Part shown: positions 17,405 through 26,540 of the stretch, one piece after another | Position numbering within the stretch: position 1 is the first letter of the stretch | How the letters are laid out: each line of letters starts with the position of its first letter | Source: Lishizhenia tianjinensis | Lineage (GTDB): Bacteria; Bacteroidota; Bacteroidia; Flavobacteriales_D; Crocinitomicaceae | Direction of reading: 5' to 3' | Length of the DNA: 46,453 nucleotides | Assembly (NCBI GenBank): GCA_943330745.2 | Contig: CALQIX020000028.1 | Location: 1 to 46,453 of the forward strand | Made by a program: the position numbers and the translations under genes | Notes under the pieces: model-generated | What the model was told of the DNA's origin: nothing | The model's input: only the letters and a program-made list of their open reading frames with translations | Database searches by the model: none

Positions 17405-19528
17405 ATGAAAAAGCTATTATTCCTTCTTTTACTTTCAACAAGTGCGTTTGCACAAAAAAAAGAAATCTCACTTAATGAAGCCGTTCTCCAACAAGGAAGA
17501 AAATTTGCCCCCGATAGAATAAATAACTTTCAGTGGATTCCTGGGGGTTCTGCTTATTCATATTGCAGTAAAGATTGGACAACACTTTATAAATCGGATG
17601 TTGCCTCTGATAAAGAATTGGAGCTGGTAAAAATTGCGGACATCAACAAAGTCCTTGCTACAGATTACGCAAATTTCTTTGGAATGGAATGGATCAACGA
17701 TCATGAAATCAGGCTGAATGATGGATCAAAAGTGTATTCTTATGATGTTAATTCCAAAACAGGAAAGAAAATTATCGTTGTTGAACAAGCTGCTGAAAAT
17801 CAATTGTTTCATGCGGCAAGTAATCAATTGGCTTATACCTTAGCTAATAATTTATACTTGCTGAAATCTGATGGAAAAAAAGTAACAATCACTAAAAACA
17901 CGGATAAAAATATCGTTTCAGGTCAATCCATTGCTCGAAACGAATTTGGGATTTCAAACGGAATTTTTTGGTCTGAAAACGGTACTTATCTAGCATTTTA
18001 TCAGAAAAATGAAACCAACGTTCACAACTATCCCTTGTTGGACATCAATGCTACGCCAGGAGAATTAGTTTCGATTAAATACCCTATGACCGGCCAAAAA
18101 TCAGAAGAGCCAAGGGTTGGGATTTATTCTGTGAAGAAAAACAAAACCGTGTATATTTCACCACGCGGTGCGAAAGATGATTATTTCACCAACCTAACCT
18201 TCTCACCGGACGAAAAATTCATTGTAGTTGCTGAAGTAAATCGTGATCAAAATCACATGTGGCTGAACGTTTACGATGCAAAGACTGGAAAATTTGTGAA
18301 AACACTGCTTGAAGAAACCAATGATAAATGGGTTGAACCAGAGCATGCTGCCTATTTTCCTAATAAAACTTCTACTAATTTCATTTGGATTTCAGAAAAA
18401 AGTGGGTTTGACAATCTATATTACTACGATTTTGAAGGGAAACTCATCAAACAATTAACAAATCATGAATTTGTAGTGAAAGATATTTTGACAACTAGTT
18501 CTGACGGAAAAAAAATCTATTATACTTCTACTGGTTCCAACCCTATGAACGCCTTAGTGTATGTGGTTGATTTGGATGGGAACTCAGAATTGATTACCAA
18601 AGAAGAAGGAACGCATTCTTTTTCTTTATCCTCAGATGGAATTTATTACTATGATGCTTTTTCAAGTGGAACCGTTCCACACAAAGCGATGTTGTGGACA
18701 AACAACGGAAAAATGGCAAAACCGCTAATCGCTTCAAAAGAAAAATTGGATGATTTTATTATTGGTCAGACCGAAATTGGAACATTAAAAGCCAAAGATG
18801 GAGCTGATTTATATTACCGCATGATCAAACCTGCCAATTTTGACCCATCTAAAAAATATCCGGTGATGGTTTATGTGTATGGCGGTCCACACGCACAAAT
18901 GGTTACCAATTCATGGTTGAACGGGGCTAATTTATGGATGCATTGGATGGCGAATCAAGGATATATTGTTTTCACGTTAGATAATCATGGTTCTGGTGAA
19001 AGAGGGATTGCTTTTGAATCTCAAATTCACCGTCGATTGGGCGATGTAGAAATGGAAGATCAATTGTTGGGTGTTGATTTCCTTAAGTCTTTGCCTTATG
19101 TGGATGGAAAAAGAATGGCAGTACATGGTTGGTCATTTGGCGGGTTTATGACCACTTCGCTGATGTTGCGCCAACCGGGTGTTTTTACTACTGGTGTAGC
19201 CGGCGGACCGGTAACAGATTGGAAATACTATGAAATCATGTATGGAGAGCGCTACATGGATCGTCCAGAGCAAAACAAGGACGGGTATGAAAAAGCTTCC
19301 TTGCTGAATTATGCAGATAAACTTCAAGGAAATCTATTATTGATCCACGGAACGATTGACGACGTAGTTGTAATGCAACACAATTATGCCTTAGTGAAAA
19401 AGTTTGTAGAAGCTGGAAAACAAATGGATTTCTTCCCTTATCCTATGCACAAACACAACGTAACTGGAAAAGACCGCGCGCATTTGATCGAGAAAATTTT
19501 GATGTATATTTTGGAGAAGAATAAGTAA
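17405..19528 (+). CDS. S9 family (dipeptidyl peptidase IV-like) secreted serine peptidase
   Basis: A 707-residue exopeptidase predicted to cleave dipeptides from peptide N-termini in the periplasm or at the surface. It has a signal peptide (KKLLFLLLLSTSAFAQ), an N-terminal beta-propeller of the DPPIV_N type (about residues 35-440) and a C-terminal alpha/beta hydrolase domain (about 480-705). The catalytic triad is complete: Ser577 in GWSFGG, Asp652 in HGTIDD and His684 in MHKHNV. The nucleophile motif is GWSFGG rather than the more common GWSYGG. Length is usual for the bacterial DPP IV/PTP group. It begins one base after the DUF2461 gene and probably shares its promoter. Confidence 0.93.
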   Translation: MKKLLFLLLLSTSAFAQKKEISLNEAVLQQGRKFAPDRINNFQWIPGGSAYSYCSKDWTTLYKSDVASDKELELVKIADINKVLATDYANFFGMEWINDHEIRLNDGSKVYSYDVNSKTGKKIIVVEQAAENQLFHAASNQLAYTLANNLYLLKSDGKKVTITKNTDKNIVSGQSIARNEFGISNGIFWSENGTYLAFYQKNETNVHNYPLLDINATPGELVSIKYPMTGQKSEEPRVGIYSVKKNKTVYISPRGAKDDYFTNLTFSPDEKFIVVAEVNRDQNHMWLNVYDAKTGKFVKTLLEETNDKWVEPEHAAYFPNKTSTNFIWISEKSGFDNLYYYDFEGKLIKQLTNHEFVVKDILTTSSDGKKIYYTSTGSNPMNALVYVVDLDGNSELITKEEGTHSFSLSSDGIYYYDAFSSGTVPHKAMLWTNNGKMAKPLIASKEKLDDFIIGQTEIGTLKAKDGADLYYRMIKPANFDPSKKYPVMVYVYGGPHAQMVTNSWLNGANLWMHWMANQGYIVFTLDNHGSGERGIAFESQIHRRLGDVEMEDQLLGVDFLKSLPYVDGKRMAVHGWSFGGFMTTSLMLRQPGVFTTGVAGGPVTDWKYYEIMYGERYMDRPEQNKDGYEKASLLNYADKLQGNLLLIHGTIDDVVVMQHNYALVKKFVEAGKQMDFFPYPMHKHNVTGKDRAHLIEKILMYILEKNK

Positions 19529-19554
19529 AACATTCCCTGTATTAAGTAAAAGGG

Positions 19555-19580
19555 ACTAATTATTACTAATTATTACTAAT
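19555..19580. repeat. 10-bp tandem repeat ACTAATTATT, about 2.6 copies
   Basis: ACTAATTATT is repeated twice, followed by ACTAAT and a T-run. The repeat spans the 3' end of the XRE gene on the minus strand and supplies its TAG stop and its final Asn codons. It lies between convergent genes. Confidence 0.8.
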
Positions 19581-19943
19581 TTTTTTCAATTGTAGTTCCC
19601 TTAAAAAGGATATTTCTTCTTTTAAGCTGGTAATTAGTTTGTGGTAAATTAAATGTTCAGCTTGCGATGGAAAAATATTCATCTGATTTTCTGCGCTAAT
19701 AGCTGATTGATTTATGTTTTGTAAGATAAATGAATCTTCCTTGCCAAATAGGGTGATTGAATTAACTTGAAGAATTTCAGCAATTTTTCTCATCCGGCCT
19801 AGATTAATTCGTTCTGGTTTTTTTTCTAAGTTCGAATAGGCTTGTTGTGTAATAGAAAGCTTTTCTGCCATCTGCTTCTGTGAAAAACCACTTGCCTCAC
19901 GCAGTAGGCGAATAGTATCACTTATATTTGATTCTTTTTTCAT
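19566..19943 (-). CDS. XRE-family HTH regulator with C-terminal helical tail
   Basis: A 125-residue regulator. Residues 9-65 form a Cro/C1-type HTH (IRLLREASGFSQKQMAEKL, then QQAYSNLEK), followed by a linker and a C-terminal heptad-like helix (LITSLKEEISFLRELQLKK) that may mediate dimerisation. This architecture is common in Bacteroidetes, and targets are generally unknown. The upstream region carries several ATACAA/TTGTAT inverted repeats, which suggests autoregulation (inference). It is divergent from the histidine kinase gene at 20094 and convergent with the S9 peptidase gene. Confidence 0.88.
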   Translation of the reverse strand: MKKESNISDTIRLLREASGFSQKQMAEKLSITQQAYSNLEKKPERINLGRMRKIAEILQVNSITLFGKEDSFILQNINQSAISAENQMNIFPSQAEHLIYHKLITSLKEEISFLRELQLKKISNN

Positions 19944-19945
19944 TT

Positions 19946-20014
19946 TACAATAGATAATTGTATTAGGTTTATATAATACAAGTTAATTTATATTTCCACA
20001 ACAAATAATTGTAT
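19946..20014. promoter_or_regulatory. Cluster of TTGTAT/ATACAA palindromes (candidate operators)
   Basis: TACAAT-AGATA-ATTGTA spans 19946-19962. TTGTATTA (19958-19965) and TAATACAA (19974-19981) form an exact 8-bp inverted repeat with an 8-base spacer. ATAATTGTAT occurs twice (19954-19963 and 20005-20014), 51 bp apart. All sit directly upstream of the XRE gene. AT-rich DNA makes short palindromes common, but the clustering is notable. Confidence 0.45.
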
Positions 20015-20068
20015 AAATTGTTTTCGTATTCTGTAAAATTTTGATTATTTCATACTCTTAGCTTTTTG

Positions 20069-20076
20069 TATCTTTG
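20069..20076 (+). promoter_or_regulatory. -7 promoter element (TATCTTTG) for the kinase-gpmI pair
   Basis: A match to TAnnTTTG 17 bases before the GTG start of the kinase gene. The nearest TTG upstream (20041-20043) is 25 bases away, longer than usual. The same octamer serves the 8181 gene. Confidence 0.55.
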
Positions 20077-20093
20077 TTAAAAGCTTTCAAAAA

Positions 20094-20990
20094 GTGAAAA
20101 AACAAACCACATTTTTCTTTTATGCGCTTAGCATATATGTTATTTTGCAATTTGTATGGTGGGGATATCATTTAATTGAACTCACGAAGGCAACTGGCGA
20201 AACCTCAACGTTAATCAACAAGCGAATGACCATGGTGGTGGGCGAAGGAGCTGTTTTTATTGTATTATTACTTGTTGGATTGTGGAGAATAAGAGCATCT
20301 GTGCGCAAGGAATTTGAATTATCCCAACGCCAAAATAATTTTTTGCTTTCGGTTACCCATGAATTAAAAACACCAATTGCTGCCAATAAGTTGTATTTAC
20401 AAACGATTCAAAAAAGAAATCCAGATGAAGAAATGCGTGATGATTTATTGAAAAAAGCCTTAAAAGAAAATCAACGGCTCGAGCAGTTAATTGATAATAT
20501 TTTAAATGCTGCCCGTGTTGAAAACAGAGCGTTGCAACCCATTAAAGAAGCCATTGACTTAACTCATTTTTTGAATGGACTTGTTGTTCAATATAGAAAA
20601 CGCTATCCACATTCCACTATTGAAGTAATTCATGCTCCACATAAAACAATTCATATCGATATTTTTATGATTGAAACAGTACTGAGCAATTTGGTGGATA
20701 ATGCAGTCAAATATAGTTCGGAAAATGCATTGGTAAAAATAGATGCTAGTATAACTGAAAATCAGGTTTTTATAACACTTTCTGATTTCGGGATTGGTAT
20801 AAAACCAGAAGAACAAGCTTCTATTTTTTCAAAGTTTTATCGGGTTGGTAACGAAGAAACACGCACCCAAAAAGGCAGTGGATTGGGCTTGTTTATTGCG
20901 CATGAATTTTTAAAATTACACGGCGGATCAATTCTTTACAAACAAAATTTACCAACGGGTTCTATCTTTCAACTTACAATTCCGGTATGA
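20094..20990 (+). CDS. Membrane sensor histidine kinase, orphan
   Basis: A 298-residue kinase with two transmembrane helices (about residues 7-29 and 46-65) joined by a short loop of under 20 residues, so there is almost no extracellular sensor domain. Cytoplasmic parts are a HisKA dimerisation domain with phospho-acceptor His89 (SVTHELKTPI), an N-box (NLVDNAVKYS), and ATP-binding motifs DFGIGIKPEE, FSKFYR and GSGLGLFIAHE. All catalytic motifs look intact. The start is GTG at 20094. No response regulator gene is adjacent, unlike most two-component pairs. Instead the stop overlaps the gpmI ATG by 4 bases (ATGA), so kinase and glycolytic enzyme are cotranscribed and probably translationally coupled. 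The signal and partner are unknown. Confidence 0.92.
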   Translation: MKKQTTFFFYALSIYVILQFVWWGYHLIELTKATGETSTLINKRMTMVVGEGAVFIVLLLVGLWRIRASVRKEFELSQRQNNFLLSVTHELKTPIAANKLYLQTIQKRNPDEEMRDDLLKKALKENQRLEQLIDNILNAARVENRALQPIKEAIDLTHFLNGLVVQYRKRYPHSTIEVIHAPHKTIHIDIFMIETVLSNLVDNAVKYSSENALVKIDASITENQVFITLSDFGIGIKPEEQASIFSKFYRVGNEETRTQKGSGLGLFIAHEFLKLHGGSILYKQNLPTGSIFQLTIPV

Positions 20991-22504
20991 CAAATCAGTT
21001 AGGCTTAATTATTTTAGATGGTTGGGGAATAGGTGATGGGACTCAGTCAGACGCTATTGCGCAAGCTCAAACACCTTATATGGACTCCATATTAAGGCGT
21101 TTTCCACATTCAACCTTGCAAACAAGTGGTGAAAATGTCGGCTTGCCAAAAGGTCAAATGGGAAATTCTGAAGTGGGTCATTTGAATATTGGTGCAGGTC
21201 GAATTGTTTACCAAGAATTAACCCGAATCAATAAAAGCATTCGCGAAGGAGATTTCTTTACTAATCCAGTGTTGGTTAAAGCTATGCAACAGGCCAAAAC
21301 AAGTAAATTACATCTCATTGGTTTGGTGTCAGAAGGGGGTGTTCATAGTTCACAATCTCATTTACATGCAATCTGCGATTTGGCGAAGCAACAAGGACTG
21401 GAAAGCGTATTTATTCATGCCTTTACAGACGGTAGAGATTGCGACCCAAAAAGTGGACTGGGTTTTATTGAACAGTTAGAAAATCATTTGAAAACATCAG
21501 TCGGAAAAATAGCAACAATCATTGGTCGATACTATTCTATGGATCGTGATAACCGATGGGAAAGGGTGAAGAAGGCATATGATTTATTGGTGCATGGTGC
21601 TGGGACGAAAGAAACCTCTGCAACTGAAGCGATAGTAAAACAATATGCTCAAGGCAAAACGGATGAATTTTTAGAACCAACCGTTTTGGTTGAAAATCAA
21701 ACGCCAATCGCAACTATAGAAGAAGGAGATGTAGTTTTATGTTTTAATTTCCGGACGGATCGTCCAAGAGAAATAACACAGGTGTTGACGCAACGAGATT
21801 TCCCGGAGTTTCAGATGGGAAAATTGAATATCCAGTATTACTCAATGACGTGCTATGATGCTACTTTTAAGGACGTGAATGTTATTTTTGAGAAAGATAA
21901 TTTGATTCAAACATTGGGACAGGTTTTATCTGAAAGAGGAAGAACGCAAGTCCGAATTGCTGAAACTGAAAAATATCCGCACGTAACCTTCTTTTTTAAT
22001 GGGGGACGAGAAAAAGAATTTCCGGGTGAAAGTAGAATCTTGGTCAATTCTCCCAAAGTGGCCACATATGATTTATTGCCTGAAATGAGTGCGCCAGAAG
22101 TGCGTGATCGGATTATTCATAAAATGAAAGCGGACCAACCCAATTTTATTTGTTTGAATTTTGCAAATCCAGATATGGTGGGACATACAGGGGTGTATGA
22201 AGCAATTATAAAAGCAGTTGAAACGGTTGATTCTTGTTTAAGAGAAGTTGTTGAAACCGGTCGTAGTTTAGGATATGAATTTATTATCATAGCGGATCAT
22301 GGAAATGCGGATTATGCGCTTAATCCTGACGGAAGCCCGAACACCGCCCATAGTTTAAATCCTGTTCCAATCGTGTTTGTAACCAATGAGCATATTCAAT
22401 TGAAACCAGGAATATTGGCTGACGTTGCGCCAACCATATTAAGTAGATTTGGATTGGAAAAACCTGAAGAAATGACAGGAAGCTCTTTATTTTACGTGCT
22501 GTAA
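20987..22504 (+). CDS. gpmI: 2,3-bisphosphoglycerate-independent phosphoglycerate mutase
   Basis: A 505-residue cytoplasmic enzyme that interconverts 3- and 2-phosphoglycerate in glycolysis using two Mn ions and a phosphoserine intermediate. It belongs to the alkaline phosphatase superfamily. Visible motifs: N-terminal LIILDGWG with metal ligand Asp11; catalytic Ser61 in QMGNSEVGHLNIGAGR; DGRDCDP; NFRTDRPREITQ; and the C-terminal metal site IIADHGNAD with HSLNPVP. Length is normal for the family. It overlaps the kinase gene by 4 bases at the start, and its last 18 bases overlap the 3' end of convergent hemD. Confidence 0.96.
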   Translation: MTNQLGLIILDGWGIGDGTQSDAIAQAQTPYMDSILRRFPHSTLQTSGENVGLPKGQMGNSEVGHLNIGAGRIVYQELTRINKSIREGDFFTNPVLVKAMQQAKTSKLHLIGLVSEGGVHSSQSHLHAICDLAKQQGLESVFIHAFTDGRDCDPKSGLGFIEQLENHLKTSVGKIATIIGRYYSMDRDNRWERVKKAYDLLVHGAGTKETSATEAIVKQYAQGKTDEFLEPTVLVENQTPIATIEEGDVVLCFNFRTDRPREITQVLTQRDFPEFQMGKLNIQYYSMTCYDATFKDVNVIFEKDNLIQTLGQVLSERGRTQVRIAETEKYPHVTFFFNGGREKEFPGESRILVNSPKVATYDLLPEMSAPEVRDRIIHKMKADQPNFICLNFANPDMVGHTGVYEAIIKAVETVDSCLREVVETGRSLGYEFIIIADHGNADYALNPDGSPNTAHSLNPVPIVFVTNEHIQLKPGILADVAPTILSRFGLEKPEEMTGSSLFYVL

Positions 22505-23158
22505 ATACGAAAGAAGTTCCTTTTCCGCGCTGTTTACTAAGGTGTAATTTACATTTACTTTTCTTTTTTCAAGTGCCTTGGCGGTTGTATTCCCCCATGC
22601 AATTACATGAGCATTGTCGGGAAGTATATTTTCCATAAAAAATGAATCAACATTACTCGGACTACTGAAAATATAGATAGTACATGGAGTAATCTTTTTG
22701 GATTGATAACTCGTTTCATATACTTGCAAAAATTGCCCTTGTTGTTCGGGTAGATGGAGTAAAACACTTTTTTGAGCTAAATTAGATCCAACGTAGAGTA
22801 CTTTTTTGTTCGTCAACCAACGTTGAAAATCGGAGCGCACTTTTTCAATATCTCCCGCTTTTTCTGCCACAAAATCAATTGGTTGAGTGGTATAATGTTT
22901 AATTTTTTTCGCTGTTTCCCCTCCTGAGCAAGCAATTAATTTATCCAACAAAATAGTAGGATGGGTGGATTCGAAAAAATAAGAAACGGCTCTTGGACTA
23001 GGAAAAAAAATTACTTGCCATTTCGTGGGTAATTGAAAAGGGACAGCATTAAATTGAATGAAAGATTGAGTACACAAAAGCCAATTACGTTGGTAGCAAA
23101 AAGCCATTAAATCAGCGGCTTGTTCTGGTTCTCTACTAATAAAAACCGAATGTTTCAT
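22487..23158 (-). CDS. hemD: Uroporphyrinogen-III synthase
   Basis: A 223-residue enzyme that closes hydroxymethylbilane with inversion of ring D to give uroporphyrinogen III. HemD sequences are poorly conserved, so the call rests on the two-lobed Rossmann-like pattern (IFFPSPRAVSYFF in lobe one, IYIFSSPSNVDSFF and VIAWGNTTAKAL in lobe two), the length, and its position directly after hemC. It overlaps hemC by 4 bases (ATGA) and is the last gene of the hemA-hemC-hemD run. Its 3' end overlaps convergent gpmI by 18 bases. No terminator fits between them. Confidence 0.9.
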   Translation of the reverse strand: MKHSVFISREPEQAADLMAFCYQRNWLLCTQSFIQFNAVPFQLPTKWQVIFFPSPRAVSYFFESTHPTILLDKLIACSGGETAKKIKHYTTQPIDFVAEKAGDIEKVRSDFQRWLTNKKVLYVGSNLAQKSVLLHLPEQQGQFLQVYETSYQSKKITPCTIYIFSSPSNVDSFFMENILPDNAHVIAWGNTTAKALEKRKVNVNYTLVNSAEKELLSYLQHVK

Positions 23159-24036
23159 TCATTTAATTTCAAAAACGAAACAATTTCATGCGCTAATTCT
23201 TCTGTGTCTGAGTAACTAAAAACAAAATACTTTGATCCAGTTTCCCATTGGTTTGTGTAGGAAACATAAACGTTTTCTGAATCACAATAGACTCCTAACG
23301 GCAATTGGCAGCCTCCTTCCATTAAATTTAAAACCTTGCGCTCAATTGCAATTTGTTTTTGAACCCAGGGGTTATTTAATTTTTGGATTTCGTTAAATAA
23401 TTCAGTTTCATGACCCCGTATTTGTAAGGCTAAAACCCCTTGAGCAGGAGCGGGCACCACTATTTTAGGATTCAGTTCCACAACATGAAACTCTGATAAA
23501 TCAATAGTTAGTCGTGAAACACCAGCTTTTGCTAATAAAATGGAATCGTAATTGCCATCCCTCAATTTTTGAATCCGTGTGGGAACATTTCCTCTTAATT
23601 CTTTAATCTCTAGATCGGGACGATGTGCTTTAACCAAAGATTTTCGTCGAGCAGATGAAGTGCCAATCGAAGCACCTTCTTTTAGCTCCCAATCTAAATT
23701 TGATGTTACTCGATTTTTATTAATCAATAACAATTCGGCAGGATCTTCTCTTTCTGAAACTGCGGCAATCACTAATCCTTCGGGTGGAGTAGTTTCTAAG
23801 TCTTTGTGGGAATGAACTGCCAAATCAACTTCTTTGTCAATTAGTGCCGATTCAATTTCTTTGGTAAAAAAGCCTTTTCCTTCTAATTTGTCAAAACTCA
23901 AGTCTTGGATCTTATCTCCTTGCGTTTTTATTATGGTGATGGTTACGGTATTTCCGTTGTTCTCTAATTGTGATTTCACATGATTTGCTTGCCACAACGC
24001 TAAATCACTTCCTCTTGTTCCAATTCGTATGTGCAT
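23155..24036 (-). CDS. hemC: Hydroxymethylbilane synthase (porphobilinogen deaminase)
   Basis: A 293-residue enzyme that joins four porphobilinogen molecules into hydroxymethylbilane. Motifs seen: N-terminal IRIGTRGSDLALWQA, the catalytic-Asp segment VDLAVHSHKDLE, GTSSARRKS, ELRGNVPTRIQKL, and Cys243 in MEGGCQLPLG, the attachment site of the dipyrromethane cofactor (equivalent to E. coli Cys242). Length is slightly below the 310 or so of E. coli. It lies 2 bases after hemA and overlaps hemD, so the three are one operon. Confidence 0.96.
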   Translation of the reverse strand: MHIRIGTRGSDLALWQANHVKSQLENNGNTVTITIIKTQGDKIQDLSFDKLEGKGFFTKEIESALIDKEVDLAVHSHKDLETTPPEGLVIAAVSEREDPAELLLINKNRVTSNLDWELKEGASIGTSSARRKSLVKAHRPDLEIKELRGNVPTRIQKLRDGNYDSILLAKAGVSRLTIDLSEFHVVELNPKIVVPAPAQGVLALQIRGHETELFNEIQKLNNPWVQKQIAIERKVLNLMEGGCQLPLGVYCDSENVYVSYTNQWETGSKYFVFSYSDTEELAHEIVSFLKLNE

Positions 24037-24038
24037 AA

Positions 24039-25280
24039 TCAGGTGTTTTTAATCAAAATATCTTTGGCTAGTTTCATTGGGCCGCTGATGTATTTTTTTT
24101 CCATATAGCCCAATACTTTCTCTAAAACTTCTTTAGAGTGTTCATCCATGGACTCAATTTCTTGTTTAAAAATCTCATTTACAGCGATTGATTTAATTTG
24201 TTTCACCTGCTTTGGAACTTCTCGCATGGCCAACTCAACAGACCGTTCCTTTACGAGATAATCAAATGAAAACAACGCTTCTGCCAAAATCTCTTCAACA
24301 TGTTGAATCTCTTTTGAACGTTCTTTTAAGTTTTGATTGGATTCTTTTTGAAGTACATCAACGGAGATATAATTCACAGGATATTTATCAATAATGTCAG
24401 GATGTAAATCTTGAGGAATGGCTAAATCGATAACAATTTTGCGTGTGGATTCTTTTTGCAACAACTTTTCATATAAAGGCAAACCAATTAAATGATGGTC
24501 TGTTCCGGTGCAGGTTAACAAAACGTCGAATCCTTGTGCGTGTTGTTGCAATTCTGATAAGGGTAGCGCCTTTCCTTTAATTTCCTTGGCAAGTTGCTCG
24601 GCTTTCGAAAGGGTTCGGTTAAAAACAGTGAAATTTGTAAAGCCATGTTTTTTAAGAAACCGAGACAAATTAGTATTCGTAACTCCAGCGCCAACAATCA
24701 ATATACGTGCATCTAAGGCAAGCTTAGTTAATTTTAATTTGTGATAAGCAAGTGAAACAACAGAAACGGGTTTGGTTGCAATCGAAGTTTCTGTATATAC
24801 TCTTTTGGCCGTTTCTATCGTATGTTTTATTACTAATCTCATAAAATCTCCCGTCAATCCATGATTGTTTGATTGGTCGTAGGCATTTCGAACTTGTGTA
24901 ATTATTTCTCTTTCACCAACAATCATTGAATCAATACTTGAAGCCACGGAAAACAAATGATTAACAGCCTCTTCCCCTGAATAAATTTCATTATTCGATA
25001 AAAACACCTTCTTTTTTGCCTCCTCCATTTGAGGATATAAGGCAGAAATAAACTGGAATATAAAATCGTCGTTGATTAGTTCCTGAGTCGTAAACATGAA
25101 TTCTACTCGATTACAAGTAGAAAGAAATAGCAACTCATCAATTGATAGTGCAGATTTCACATTTTGCAAACGTTGCTTTTGATCATTACTATCTATATGT
25201 AACAATCCAACTTGATTCACCTCCAACTGGCGATGTGTAAAAGCAATAATATGAAATGAATCCAACACAGCACGTTTCAT
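24039..25280 (-). CDS. hemA: Glutamyl-tRNA reductase
   Basis: A 413-residue enzyme that reduces glutamyl-tRNA(Glu) to glutamate-1-semialdehyde, the first committed step of C5-pathway haem synthesis. Catalytic Cys56 is in LSTCNRVE. MIVGEREIITQVRNAY is the conserved substrate-domain segment. ILIVGAGVTN begins the NADPH-binding domain, with FNRTLSKAEQLA after it. A C-terminal helical dimerisation region follows. I chose the ATG at 25280 over an in-frame TTG at 25289. It is the first gene of the hemA-hemC-hemD operon. A GACCTTTG at 25287-25294 (minus strand), one mismatch from TAnnTTTG, might be its -7 element, but that would make the transcript leaderless. Confidence 0.95.
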   Translation of the reverse strand: MKRAVLDSFHIIAFTHRQLEVNQVGLLHIDSNDQKQRLQNVKSALSIDELLFLSTCNRVEFMFTTQELINDDFIFQFISALYPQMEEAKKKVFLSNNEIYSGEEAVNHLFSVASSIDSMIVGEREIITQVRNAYDQSNNHGLTGDFMRLVIKHTIETAKRVYTETSIATKPVSVVSLAYHKLKLTKLALDARILIVGAGVTNTNLSRFLKKHGFTNFTVFNRTLSKAEQLAKEIKGKALPLSELQQHAQGFDVLLTCTGTDHHLIGLPLYEKLLQKESTRKIVIDLAIPQDLHPDIIDKYPVNYISVDVLQKESNQNLKERSKEIQHVEEILAEALFSFDYLVKERSVELAMREVPKQVKQIKSIAVNEIFKQEIESMDEHSKEVLEKVLGYMEKKYISGPMKLAKDILIKNT

Positions 25281-25443
25281 TAGGTACAAAGGTCACCAAC
25301 TGCCCAAAAAAGTTTGTCATGGTTTTGTCATATTTTTAACAGTTTTATTATTTAGAATCGTTTTAAATTTTAATTTTTGTATCCTGTGAACTTTTATTTA
25401 AGGGGAATTGGTTTTATCATTAATTTTACCCGAAAAAGAAATT

Positions 25444-26532
25444 ATGCGGTATATTTTAGTTTTTTTGTTTATTGGCATTTTTTCTTGCCAGTTAAATGCA
25501 CAAGTTCCGGCCAATTCGTCGTCAACGGATACAAACACCTATGTGATTACAAAATCAAATGGAACCGAATACATTGGAAAGGTTTTAAGTGATGACGGGA
25601 GAGAGGTGTTAATATCCACTGAAACATTGGGCAAAATCTACATTCCGAAGTCCGATATTAAAAGCATAGTTAAAGTAACAGATAGAAGTGCTATTATCCG
25701 AGGAGAATATTATGCATCTGGACCCTTTACGACGCGTCACGCATTCACTACCAATGCTTTACCAATTGCTCGGGGAGAAAATTATGCAATGGTGAATTTA
25801 TACGGTCCTGAGGTTCATTTTGCGGTAACGGATCATCTAAACGTTGGAATAATGTCCACATGGATTGCAAGTCCTTTGGCCCTTGCCTTGAAATATACGT
25901 TCCCAACAAAATATGAGAAACTGAATTTTTCGATAGGTACGCTTCTCGGAACTTCTGGTTATATCGCTAATTTTAAGGGGTATGGAGGCCTTCATTTTGC
26001 CAATGTGACGTATGGAGATCGCAAAAACAATGTTACTTTCAGTGCTGGATATGGGTATGCGTCAAGTTTTGGAACCAAAGAACTAATTATACCAGGAACA
26101 TATACATCAACCAATGGATCATTTAATTATTCTTTCGGCACCTACTCTCCCGGAATTACGAAAGGACCAATTTTTTCTTTAGCTGGTATTATAAAAGTGG
26201 GCGCTAAGGTTAGTTTTGTTTTTGATTCCATGCTTGGCGCATTTGGTCAAACCGCGACTAACAATGATATGGGTGCATCAATTTGGATTGAGCCAACACC
26301 ACCTAGTATCAATGGGTATTATCAACAAACAGTTGGACTAACAAATGTTAATTCGTTAAAGCTATATACCTTGTTTTTAATGCCAGGAATGCGCTTTCAA
26401 ACAAAAGAAAACCGTGCATTTCAAATTTCTTTGGCAGGAGTTACTTTTTTTGGCCCTGCATTAGAAAACTGGGTTGGCCTAAAATCTTTTTCATTTCCCT
26501 TTCCGATGTGCAGTTGGTTTTATAAATTTTAG
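25444..26532 (+). CDS. Predicted outer membrane beta-barrel protein, unknown function
   Basis: A 362-residue protein with a signal peptide (RYILVFLFIGIFSCQLNAQ). A short domain follows (about residues 30-80, with YVITKSNGTEYIGKVLSDDG and IYIPKSDIKSI) resembling the SH3-like or PRC-like small beta domains of other Bacteroidetes exported proteins. The rest is a barrel-like series of strands (YAMVNLYGPEVHFAVTDHL, VTFSAGYGYASSF, FSLAGIIKVGAKVSFVFD). I do not recognise a named family. The ATG at 25444 is chosen because it starts the signal peptide; an earlier in-frame start at 25408 would bury it. It lies 8 bases before an HTH-domain gene on the same strand. Confidence 0.72.
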   Translation: MRYILVFLFIGIFSCQLNAQVPANSSSTDTNTYVITKSNGTEYIGKVLSDDGREVLISTETLGKIYIPKSDIKSIVKVTDRSAIIRGEYYASGPFTTRHAFTTNALPIARGENYAMVNLYGPEVHFAVTDHLNVGIMSTWIASPLALALKYTFPTKYEKLNFSIGTLLGTSGYIANFKGYGGLHFANVTYGDRKNNVTFSAGYGYASSFGTKELIIPGTYTSTNGSFNYSFGTYSPGITKGPIFSLAGIIKVGAKVSFVFDSMLGAFGQTATNNDMGASIWIEPTPPSINGYYQQTVGLTNVNSLKLYTLFLMPGMRFQTKENRAFQISLAGVTFFGPALENWVGLKSFSFPFPMCSWFYKF

Positions 26533-26540
26533 AAAAGAAC

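Noticed and set aside
19535..19555. Intrinsic terminator after the S9 peptidase gene
   Set aside because: TCCCT and AGGGA could pair, but the stem is only 5 bases with a 12-base loop, too weak to call.
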